Of a stretch of 10,982 nt of DNA, positions 5,810 through 10,982 are shown one piece after another. The notes below the pieces were generated by a model. The model saw nothing but the letters and a program-made list of their open reading frames with translations, searched no databases and was not told the DNA's origin. How positions within the stretch are numbered: position 1 is the first letter of the stretch; each line of letters starts with the position of its first letter. The DNA lies in contig JAWXCJ010000383.1 in assembly GCA_034408875.1 (NCBI GenBank), positions 1-10,982 of the forward strand. The letters run 5' to 3'. This stretch comes from JANNHK01 sp034408875. GTDB lineage: Bacteria > Actinomycetota > Acidimicrobiia > IMCC26256 > PALSA-610. The translations under genes and the position numbers were made by a program.

Positions 5810-6478
5810 ATGGCGGCACGCCAAGCAGTGCTCGACAAGACGGATCTCTTCGGCACGCTCCCCCCGGAGCTGATCGAGCAGCTTCGCGGTAGGACCGGGC
5901 TCACGAAGTACCGCCGGGGCGACCTGGTGTTCACGCAGGGCGACCCGGCGACGCAGCTGTTCGTGTGCTTCTCGGGGCGCATGGCCATCATCGCCCGGGC
6001 CGGCGACGGCCGCGAGTCGGTCATCTCGGTCCTCGGCCCCGGCGCCCTGTTCGGCGAGATGTCGCTGTTCGACGGCGGCGTCCGCTCGGCCAACGCCCGG
6101 GCGCTCACGACCGTGCACGTGATCGCCATCGACTTCGACGATGTACGCGAAGTTCTCGCCCACCGGCCCGAGGTGCTGTGGGCCGTCGTGCGCATTCTTG
6201 CCCGCCGCCTGCGCGCCACCGACGAGGCTCTCGCCGACGCGATGTTCCTCGATGTCACCGGTCGCACCGCGAAGCGCCTGCTCGAACTCGCCGACGGCGA
6301 CGACGAGTTCCGCATGCCGCTCACCCAGGAAGAACTCGCCGGCATGGTCGGCGCGTCGCGCGAACGCGTGAACAAGGCGATTGCCACGTTCATCAAGTTG
6401 GGTTGGCTCGAAGTCTCGGGTCGCAGCCGGTACGCCATCGTCGACCGCGAGAACCTCACGGGCCGCGCCACCGTCTAA
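5810..6478 (+). CDS. Crp/Fnr-family transcriptional regulator, GlxR/Crp-like
   Basis: The 222-residue regulator should bind a cyclic nucleotide (probably cAMP) and then DNA as a dimer. The N-terminal cNMP-binding beta-roll covers about 12-115 (RRGDLVFTQGDPATQLF, GPGALFGEMSLFDGG). It contains the phosphate-binding cassette G82-E83 and R92-S93 (VRSANARA), matching the residues that contact cAMP in E. coli CRP. A long dimerisation helix (about 118-143) follows. The C-terminal winged helix-turn-helix (LTQEELAGMVGASRERVNKAI, 171-191) has recognition-helix residues R184, E185 and R186. No cysteine cluster for an Fnr-type iron-sulfur centre is seen. Overall wording is close to mycobacterial CRP (Rv3676) and corynebacterial GlxR. 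It is transcribed away from PIN/TRAM. The nearest downstream gene is the oxygenase, a possible but unproven target. Confidence 0.92.
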   Translation: MAARQAVLDKTDLFGTLPPELIEQLRGRTGLTKYRRGDLVFTQGDPATQLFVCFSGRMAIIARAGDGRESVISVLGPGALFGEMSLFDGGVRSANARALTTVHVIAIDFDDVREVLAHRPEVLWAVVRILARRLRATDEALADAMFLDVTGRTAKRLLELADGDDEFRMPLTQEELAGMVGASRERVNKAIATFIKLGWLEVSGRSRYAIVDRENLTGRATV

Positions 6479-6500
6479 GGCAACACCACCCCGCGGGTTC

Positions 6501-6544
6501 CGTGGTCACGCACGTGCACGTATTCGTGAAGATCGGTGACCACG
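6501..6544. promoter_or_regulatory. Perfect 9+9 bp inverted repeat over the oxygenase promoter
   Basis: CGTGGTCAC (6501-6509) and GTGACCACG (6536-6544) are perfect inverted arms with a 26-nt spacer. The spacer begins with a second palindrome, GCACGTGC (6510-6517). The block lies between the Crp-family stop and the oxygenase start, and its right arm ends 2 nt before the TAAATT -10 candidate. An operator pair spanning the -35 region is the favoured reading. A long-loop hairpin after the Crp gene is the alternative; it has no T-tract. Confidence 0.45.
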
Positions 6545-6546
6545 AC

Positions 6547-6552
6547 TAAATT
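6547..6552 (+). promoter_or_regulatory. Candidate -10 (TAAATT) for a leaderless oxygenase transcript
   Basis: TAAATT fits TANNNT and ends 6 nt before the GTG at 6559, placing the expected transcription start at the start codon. No Shine-Dalgarno exists in front of this GTG, which agrees with leaderless translation. The spacing is the same as in front of cysS. Confidence 0.45.
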
Positions 6553-6558
6553 CGCGCC

Positions 6559-7320
6559 GTGCCTGTCGCCGATGTCGTTTGCACAGCTGCGGCTTCTCCT
6601 ACGGAGCTAGCCGCGCTCGTCGAGTGGGTACGCACGATCGAAGCGTGGCCTGCGGGCAGTCACGTGTGGGGCCACTATGCCGAGGAGACGGCGAACGGGC
6701 CCGCGATCTGTCGCACCGAGAACGTCTCCGCGTGCCACCCGGGCGTCGCCGAACTCGTCGACGGACCGCTGCGCGCGGCCGCAGCCGAGGCACTGGGCGA
6801 GCCGGTCATCGCGTTCAAGGACAAGATCAACTACAAGCCGCTCGGCGGGGCCGGTTTCAGCCCGCATCAAGACCGCCTCGCGTACCCGGGCGTCGACCGC
6901 GTGATGTCGATCCTTCTCGCGATCGACGACTGCACGATCGAGTCCGGTTGCCTCTGGCTGGCGGAGGGCGTCAATGAGCTGCTCCCGGTCGACGATCGCG
7001 GCGTCGTACGCGCCGAGATCGCCGAGTCGCTGCATTGGTTCGGCGCCGAACTCGCGGCGGGGGACGCCGTATGCATCAACGGTCTCGCCGCGCACTACAG
7101 CGAGGCGAACCGCAGCTCGGCGCCCCGGCGCGTGCTCGTCGCGAGCTACGCACCCGTCAGCGAGGGGTACACGCGCGAGCAGTATTACGCCGCGCGCCAG
7201 GACGAGATGCAACGGGCATCAGCCGGCGACGGCCGCTTCCGCATCAGCACCCTCGCCGACTTCGAAGGCACCCAGGTCGCAGTCGAGACCGCCGTGTCAG
7301 CCCGCTGCACGCACGAGTGA
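6559..7320 (+). CDS. Phytanoyl-CoA dioxygenase (PhyH) family Fe(II)/2-oxoglutarate oxygenase
   Basis: The 253-residue enzyme should hydroxylate a small substrate using O2, Fe(II) and 2-oxoglutarate. The double-stranded beta-helix core shows the iron triad: H103 and D105 in GFSPHQDRLAY, and H179 in INGLAAHYSEANRS. R190 or R191 (APRRVLVASYAP) is suited to hold 2-oxoglutarate. KDKINYKPLGGAG (87-99) before the HxD is typical of PhyH proteins related to 2-aminoethylphosphonate dioxygenase PhnY and similar small-molecule hydroxylases. The substrate cannot be told from sequence. The GTG at 6559 lacks a ribosome site but has a leaderless-type promoter. It lies 80 nt after the Crp-family gene on the same strand and converges on the hypothetical ORF beyond. 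No partner catabolic or biosynthetic gene is adjacent. Confidence 0.88.
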   Translation: MPVADVVCTAAASPTELAALVEWVRTIEAWPAGSHVWGHYAEETANGPAICRTENVSACHPGVAELVDGPLRAAAAEALGEPVIAFKDKINYKPLGGAGFSPHQDRLAYPGVDRVMSILLAIDDCTIESGCLWLAEGVNELLPVDDRGVVRAEIAESLHWFGAELAAGDAVCINGLAAHYSEANRSSAPRRVLVASYAPVSEGYTREQYYAARQDEMQRASAGDGRFRISTLADFEGTQVAVETAVSARCTHE

Positions 7321-7375
7321 GCGGGCCCGGGTACCTCCCTGCCCCGTGCCGACGGGCGACGAGTCGTTGAGTCAA

Positions 7376-7407
7376 GAGGTCGAGAAACGCGACCGGCCCG
7401 CGACCTC
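7376..7407. terminator. Inverted repeat between convergent genes, possible bidirectional terminator
   Basis: GAGGTCG (7376-7382) and CGACCTC (7401-7407) are perfect 7-bp arms separated by 18 nt. The repeat begins 1 nt past the stop of the minus-strand ORF at 7409 and sits 55 nt past the oxygenase stop. Location fits termination for both strands, but neither side has a strong T-tract. An alternative inner stem pairs GGTCG (7378-7382) with CGACC (7390-7394). Confidence 0.35.
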
Positions 7408-7408
7408 G

Positions 7409-8056
7409 TCACCAGCCCGAATACCAACATGCCGTCGTCGTATCCATCCATGGCCGCACCCAACACAGCGACACGCACCCGGCAGACTCAACCACATCAC
7501 TGAGATCAACGCGAACATCTACTGAGAAACCAAACAGTGGGCCAAGCGATGCGAGGGTGCGTTGACCGCTCTCGCGCGACAACAGTTCGCCGTTGGGCAG
7601 CACCAGCCTGAGCAGCCACAGCTCATCCGGTGTGTCAACGAGTACGAGCACGGCGCCGTCGGTCGTCCGTCGTCGGACCCGCGCTTCGGATGCATGTTCG
7701 CTGTCGAGTGCAAGTTCCTCCGCGCTCGGGCCTTCCCAGTTGAAGGCAATCTCGCGTACTCGCTGAGCGCTCGGGTGTCTCTGCGAGACGCGCAAGTATT
7801 CAAGGCCTGTGGGTTCCATCACCGCGCCATCATCACGGGCCGCTGTCGCGTCGGACGCGGTTGACGGCAAAGCGTCGTTGGGTTCGAAGGTGTATCGGCA
7901 CCCCATCGCGGCGTCCGCATCGAGGAGAACGTTGAGGTACATCGTGCCGCGTCCAATCGCGCGTGCAACAGCAGCCAAGTCTGGGCAATCGTCCGGTCGG
8001 AGCGGCGAGGCGCCTCGGTCATTGGAGCAGCTCATCGTCGTTGGAAGCCTCATCAT
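7409..8056 (-). CDS. Hypothetical protein, no recognised family
   Basis: A 215-residue open frame on the minus strand that I cannot assign. It reads like a real soluble protein, with alternating hydrophobic strands and charged turns: GTMYLNVLLDADAAMGCRY, TDGAVLVLVDTPDELWLLR, LVLPNGELLSRESGQRTL. There is no signal peptide, membrane segment or cysteine motif. Third codon positions are clearly less GC-biased than in neighbouring genes, which suggests a recently gained or weakly expressed gene. The start is uncertain: tandem ATGs at 8056 and 8053, a TTG at 8059, or internal ATGs at 8035 and 7942. None has a convincing ribosome site. It lies 105-110 nt behind the hydrolase gene, same strand, and could be the tail of that operon. 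The opposite-strand frames over it look less protein-like. The terminator-like repeat right after the stop supports it being a gene. Confidence 0.55.
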   Translation of the reverse strand: MMRLPTTMSCSNDRGASPLRPDDCPDLAAVARAIGRGTMYLNVLLDADAAMGCRYTFEPNDALPSTASDATAARDDGAVMEPTGLEYLRVSQRHPSAQRVREIAFNWEGPSAEELALDSEHASEARVRRRTTDGAVLVLVDTPDELWLLRLVLPNGELLSRESGQRTLASLGPLFGFSVDVRVDLSDVVESAGCVSLCWVRPWMDTTTACWYSGW

Positions 8057-8164
8057 CAAGGGCCGACAACAGCGGACGTGTCAATCAATCCCGTGCAATT
8101 TCACTCGTTTGCCATCCGACGGGGAGGCTCTGTACAGCAGGCGTTGTCGGGGCGTTGATCGTTG

Positions 8165-8899
8165 CTACGGAAGAACCCACTCGATCGCGCGTTGCCAGCA
8201 TTTCGTCGCGTCCTCGAGGCGGTGTGCGGGACGGTCGGGGTCGTGGACGAAGCCGTGGTCGCCGCCTTCGACGACGATGACCTCGCAGTCGTCGCGCTGC
8301 TTCCACGTCGAGCGCAACGACTCGATGTCGGCGGGTGGTGTCCACGGGTCGACACTGCCGAACACCGCGAGCGTGGGGCACACGTCGGCCGCGACGTCGA
8401 GCGGTTCGCGCTTGTGGCCCGGGCCCTTCCATGCGTCCGGCGTGCGCAACATCCCGTAGAACGGCACAGCCGCGTCGTAACGATCGGTCGCGGCGGCCTT
8501 GTACGTGTAGTACCCGCCCATGCAGAACCCGAGGATCGACACGCGCGCGACGTCGTCTTCGACGATGAGCAGATTCGCGGCCGACTCGAGGTCGCCGAGC
8601 TGCACGTCGTCGTCGAGGTCCTTCACGCTCGCGAGGCGGTCCTCGATCGTCGTCAACCGGTCGGCGGGCGTGCGGGCGAACGGCTCGACCGCGCACACTG
8701 CGAGGCCGTGCGTCGCCAGCATCCGGCACATGTCTTCGAACAGCGGGCGCAGGCCACCGATGTCGGGGTGCAGCACGAGGCCCGCTCGCGGCAGGCCGTC
8801 GGGCCGCGCGTGCACGACCGGAACGTCGACCCCGTCGACGAAGATCGTGCGGTGCTCCACAGAGACGTCGTAGATCGGACCTTGACGTAACGCAGCCAT
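8165..8899 (-). CDS. Dienelactone hydrolase family protein (alpha/beta hydrolase)
   Basis: The 244-residue cytoplasmic hydrolase has the dienelactone hydrolase layout with a cysteine nucleophile: C126 in ILGFCMGGYY, D184 in FGSVDPWTP and H215 in EGGDHGFVH. The early HPDIGG segment (44-49) occupies the place of the Glu-containing oxyanion/activation loop of the Pseudomonas enzyme, here with Asp. The family opens carboxymethylenebutenolide-type lactones, but many members act on other esters and the substrate here is unknown. The frame extends upstream through disA, so the start was set at the ATG at 8899. That gives a normal length and leaves 10 nt after the disA stop, though no ribosome site is seen. 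Co-transcription with disA is likely. I see no metabolic reason for the pairing. Confidence 0.88.
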   Translation of the reverse strand: MAALRQGPIYDVSVEHRTIFVDGVDVPVVHARPDGLPRAGLVLHPDIGGLRPLFEDMCRMLATHGLAVCAVEPFARTPADRLTTIEDRLASVKDLDDDVQLGDLESAANLLIVEDDVARVSILGFCMGGYYTYKAAATDRYDAAVPFYGMLRTPDAWKGPGHKREPLDVAADVCPTLAVFGSVDPWTPPADIESLRSTWKQRDDCEVIVVEGGDHGFVHDPDRPAHRLEDATKCWQRAIEWVLP

Positions 8900-8909
8900 G
8901 GGCGAGTCG

Positions 8910-9983
8910 CTACGCGTACCGGTCGAGGATGCTGGTCTCGGCGACGCGGGACAGGCCGTCCTTGATAGCGCGGGCGCGGGCTTCGCCAACGCCTTCGACT
9001 TCGACGAGGTCGGAGATCGAGGCGCGCATGATCTTGGGCAGGTGCCCGAACCGTTCGACGACGTTCTCGGCGATCGACTCGGGCAGGCGCGGGATCTTGC
9101 TGAGGAGGCGGTACCCGCGGGGTTGGAGCGACGAGTCGAGATCCATGTCGGCGGGCAGGTGCAGCAGCGCCGCGACCTCGCGCAGGTCGAGCAGCTCTTC
9201 GTCGCCGAGTTGCGCCAGCTCGCGCGTGACCTGGTCGAGCAGCCATTCGGACGACTCGACGAAGTAGTCCTTGCACACGAGCCGGCGGTCGCCTTCGACA
9301 CCGCCCGTGAGTTCTTCGAGTTGCAGTTCGACGAGACGACCGTCGGCGCCGAGTTCGACGACGTAGCCCTCGATCTCGTGCGCGATGCGCCGTACCATCT
9401 CGGCGCGCTGGAGCACCGTTGAAACGTCGCGAACCGTGACGAGATCCTCGACTTCGAGCGCCGACAGCGCGCCGCTCACGCCGTCGAGCCGCGCCTTGTA
9501 ACGCCCGAGAATCTGCAGCGCCTGGTCGGCGCGGTCGAGTACCCGCGGGATCGGCTCGAGCGTTTTCTTGTACCCGCGGTAGTGGATCGTGACGACGCTC
9601 ATCTCCTCGGAAACCGTGATGACAGGGACCGCGATCTGGCGCGCAACGCGTTCGGCGGTGCGGTGCCGAGTGCCCGTCTCCGCCGTCGGGATGTCGGGGT
9701 CGGGAACGAGGTGCACGTTCGCGCGCGCGACGCGCGACGTGTCCGACTGGAGGATGATCGCCCCGTCCATCTTGGCCAGCTCCGAGAGCCGCTGTGGTGT
9801 GAACTCGGCGTCGAAGAGGAATCCGCCGGAGCAGATGCTCAAGACGTCGGGTCCGTCGCCCACGACAATGAGCGCGCCCATCTTCGCCTGGAGAATCCGG
9901 TCGATGCCTTCCCGCAAGGGCGTGCCCGGCGCCACGAGCCGTAGCGCTCCGTACAAGGCTTCCGATCGGGGCGTCTGCGGCAA
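8910..9983 (-). CDS. disA: DNA integrity scanning protein DisA, diadenylate cyclase
   Basis: DisA makes the second messenger c-di-AMP from two ATP and slows or stops when bound to branched DNA, linking genome damage to signalling. The protein has 357 residues, the normal length. The N-terminal DAC domain (about 1-140) carries the catalytic DGA (73-75, KMDGAIIL) and RHR (106-108, GTRHRTAER) motifs. A helical linker (about 145-290) follows. The C-terminal helix-hairpin-helix DNA-binding domain includes VEGVGEARARAIKDGL. The start is TTG at 9983; a strong GGAGG (complement of 9990-9994) 6 nt upstream supports it, and the other nearby candidate, a GTG, is out of frame. radA lies 119 nt upstream on the same strand, the usual partner, and RadA is known to interact with DisA in several bacteria. 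Confidence 0.97.
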   Translation of the reverse strand: MPQTPRSEALYGALRLVAPGTPLREGIDRILQAKMGALIVVGDGPDVLSICSGGFLFDAEFTPQRLSELAKMDGAIILQSDTSRVARANVHLVPDPDIPTAETGTRHRTAERVARQIAVPVITVSEEMSVVTIHYRGYKKTLEPIPRVLDRADQALQILGRYKARLDGVSGALSALEVEDLVTVRDVSTVLQRAEMVRRIAHEIEGYVVELGADGRLVELQLEELTGGVEGDRRLVCKDYFVESSEWLLDQVTRELAQLGDEELLDLREVAALLHLPADMDLDSSLQPRGYRLLSKIPRLPESIAENVVERFGHLPKIMRASISDLVEVEGVGEARARAIKDGLSRVAETSILDRYA

Positions 9984-9989
9984 CGGGTT

Positions 9990-9994
9990 CCTCC
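9990..9994 (-). promoter_or_regulatory. disA: Shine-Dalgarno of disA that fixes the TTG start
   Basis: GGAGG on the minus strand with a 6-nt spacer to TTG at 9983. The surrounding GTGGGAGGAAC is identical to the ribosome site of the secreted-protein gene near 434-444. Confidence 0.8.
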
Positions 9995-10024
9995 CACGGG
10001 ACGACTCGAACGCGGCGGGGCAAT

Positions 10025-10052
10025 CCGTACGAGGGTTTCCGCACGGAGGGTA
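10025..10052 (-). promoter_or_regulatory. Possible disA promoter with an imperfect palindrome at the start site
   Basis: On the minus strand TACCCT (10052-10047) fits TANNNT. It is followed directly by CCGTGCG and CGTACGG (10046-10040 and 10031-10025), a 7-bp inverted repeat with one G-T mismatch around an 8-nt loop. A transcript beginning near 10040 would have a leader of nearly 60 nt before the TTG. The palindrome could be an operator or a leader hairpin. No convincing -35 is seen, so read-through from radA remains possible. Confidence 0.28.
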
Positions 10053-10102
10053 GCGCGCCCCGAGGGTGTCGGCCTCCGGGCGGCGCCGGTTGAGGGGGTG
10101 GC

Positions 10103-10982
10103 CTAGGCGAAGGGATCGGGCGTCGCCGACACCAGGTGCGGACGCCGCGCCGGGGCCGGTTCGTCGTTGCCGATCAACCGCGCCGCGGCGAGGGCGTCGT
10201 GGACGTCGACGACACGCACGAGGTTCATTCCGCGAATATCCGGCGTCGACGGCGGGACGATCGCGCGCTGGAAACCAAGGCGCAATGCCTCGGCCAACCG
10301 GCGCGGCGTTTGCGCGACCTGGCGAATCTCGCCGCCCAGACCGACCTCGCCGAGCGCGACCGTGGTCGCGGGAATGGGCGCGTCGTACTCGGCGCTGGCG
10401 AGGGCGAGCAGGATCGCGAGGTCGGCGCCCGGTTCGGCGACACGCACGCCGCCGGCCACACTCACGTAGACGTCACGGCCGCTCATCTCGATCTGGCCGC
10501 GGCGCTGCAACACAGCGATCAGCATCGCGAGACGATTCGTGTCGACCGCCTGCGCGACCCGACGCGGGACCAGCGCGGTCGTCATGTTGACAAGTGACTG
10601 CACCTCGACGCACAGCGGCCGGGCGCCTTCCATGACGGGCGCCACGATCGAGCCCGACGCGCCCGGCTTGCGGTCGCCGAGGAACAGTGCGCTCGGATCG
10701 GCCAGGGGAAGCAAACCCGCCTCGGTCATTTCCATCAGCCCGAGCTCGTCGGTCGCGCCGAACCGGTGTTTCGCGGCCCGCAGCATGCGCAGGGCATGGT
10801 GGCGGTCGCCGTCGAACGACAGCACCGTGTCGACGATGTGCTCGAGCACCCGCGGACCGGCAAGTGCACCGTCCTTGGTGACATGGCCGACGAGCACCGT
10901 CGACACGTTCTGCTCCTTCGCGAGCCGAACGAGACGCTGGGCCGCGTCGCGCACCTGGCTGACGGAGCCCGGCGCGCCGGGC
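10103..10982 (-). CDS. radA: DNA repair protein RadA (Sms), C-terminal part
   Basis: RadA is a RecA-like, DnaB-related ATPase that drives branch migration of recombination intermediates. Only the last 293 codons are in the window; the zinc finger and Walker A lie beyond the right edge. Visible first is the end of the ATPase core, running from APGSVSQVRDAAQRLVRLA through STVLVGHVTKDGALAGP and LEHIVDTVLSFDGD. The RadA signature follows as KHRFG (10757-10771) where KNRFG is usual. Then comes the Lon-protease-like domain (RDVYVSVAGGVRVAEPGAD, ALGEVGLGGEIRQV), which in RadA is structural and lacks the Ser-Lys protease pair. It ends with a short Pro-rich tail. The stop TAG is at 10103-10105. disA follows on the same strand, as in many Gram-positive genomes. 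Confidence 0.96.
   Translation of the reverse strand, partial: PGAPGSVSQVRDAAQRLVRLAKEQNVSTVLVGHVTKDGALAGPRVLEHIVDTVLSFDGDRHHALRMLRAAKHRFGATDELGLMEMTEAGLLPLADPSALFLGDRKPGASGSIVAPVMEGARPLCVEVQSLVNMTTALVPRRVAQAVDTNRLAMLIAVLQRRGQIEMSGRDVYVSVAGGVRVAEPGADLAILLALASAEYDAPIPATTVALGEVGLGGEIRQVAQTPRRLAEALRLGFQRAIVPPSTPDIRGMNLVRVVDVHDALAAARLIGNDEPAPARRPHLVSATPDPFA

Noticed and set aside
5699..6163. An extended start for the PIN/TRAM protein reaching into the Crp gene
   Set aside because: It would overlap the well-supported Crp-family gene on the other strand and adds low-complexity sequence before the hydrophobic N-terminus.
7562..7864. Plus-strand frame of 100 codons opposite the hypothetical ORF
   Set aside because: It has no recognisable domain and no ribosome site, and its composition is less protein-like than the minus-strand frame. 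Still, neither strand is proven there.
8079..8084. Perfect TTGACA on the minus strand upstream of the hypothetical ORF
   Set aside because: At 16-19 nt spacing the -10 positions (CCTTGA, CTTGAT) are poor and would put the transcript start beyond the first ATGs. A hexamer alone is not evidence.
8900..9301. An extended start for the hydrolase reaching into disA
   Set aside because: The extension is an out-of-frame reading of disA. ATG at 8899 gives the standard family length.
1..10982. CRISPR array, insertion sequence, prophage or toxin-antitoxin system
   Set aside because: No regularly spaced repeats, transposase-like frames, terminal inverted repeats or paired small toxin/antitoxin genes were seen. 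The PIN domain here is part of a long membrane/TRAM protein of the YacL type, not a VapC toxin.

Overview
The window is high-GC bacterial chromosome with compact genes, many GTG/TTG starts and actinobacterial-type proteins (SigE-family sigma factor, GlxR/Crp-like regulator, DisA). A member of Actinomycetota is likely. Acidimicrobiia is my guess within it, but that is inference and no marker was compared.

Minus-strand housekeeping block. Reading right to left: radA (partial, 10982-10103), disA (9983-8910), a dienelactone-hydrolase-family gene (8899-8165) and an unrecognised ORF (8056-7409). After an interruption come a PIN/TRAM gene of the YacL type (5698-4658), ispD (4642-4004), ispF (4007-3510), a SigE-family sigma factor (3344-2877), cysS (2821-1454), rlmB (1457-696) and tRNA-Thr(UGU) (705-633). 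At the left edge is the 5' part of a secreted-protein gene (426-1). Stripped of extra genes, the order radA-disA-yacL-ispD-ispF-cysS-rlmB matches the Bacillus subtilis cluster. It is therefore an old genome-stability / isoprenoid-precursor / translation neighbourhood.

Plus-strand insert. Between the hypothetical ORF and the PIN/TRAM gene lie two plus-strand genes: a Crp/Fnr regulator (5810-6478), divergent from PIN/TRAM, and a PhyH-family Fe(II)/2-oxoglutarate oxygenase (6559-7320), convergent with the hypothetical ORF. A perfect 9+9 bp inverted repeat sits between them over the probable oxygenase promoter.

How the genes fit together. DisA makes c-di-AMP and monitors branched DNA; RadA processes recombination intermediates. 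IspD and IspF are consecutive-pathway enzymes of the MEP route and are translationally coupled (ATGA). CysS and RlmB are coupled by a GTGA overlap, and the rlmB stop codon lies inside the tRNA-Thr gene. Two genes (cysS and the oxygenase) have a TANNNT hexamer exactly 6 nt before a GTG start, the geometry of leaderless mRNAs.

I found no CRISPR array, insertion sequence, prophage or obvious new multi-gene system. The least ordinary items are the unrecognised ORF at 7409-8056, the operator-like repeat at 6501-6544, the lone sigma factor inside the housekeeping block, and the CDS/tRNA overlap. There is no gene-free stretch over 300 bases unless the 7409-8056 ORF is not real; in that case 7321-8164 would be empty apart from an inverted repeat.
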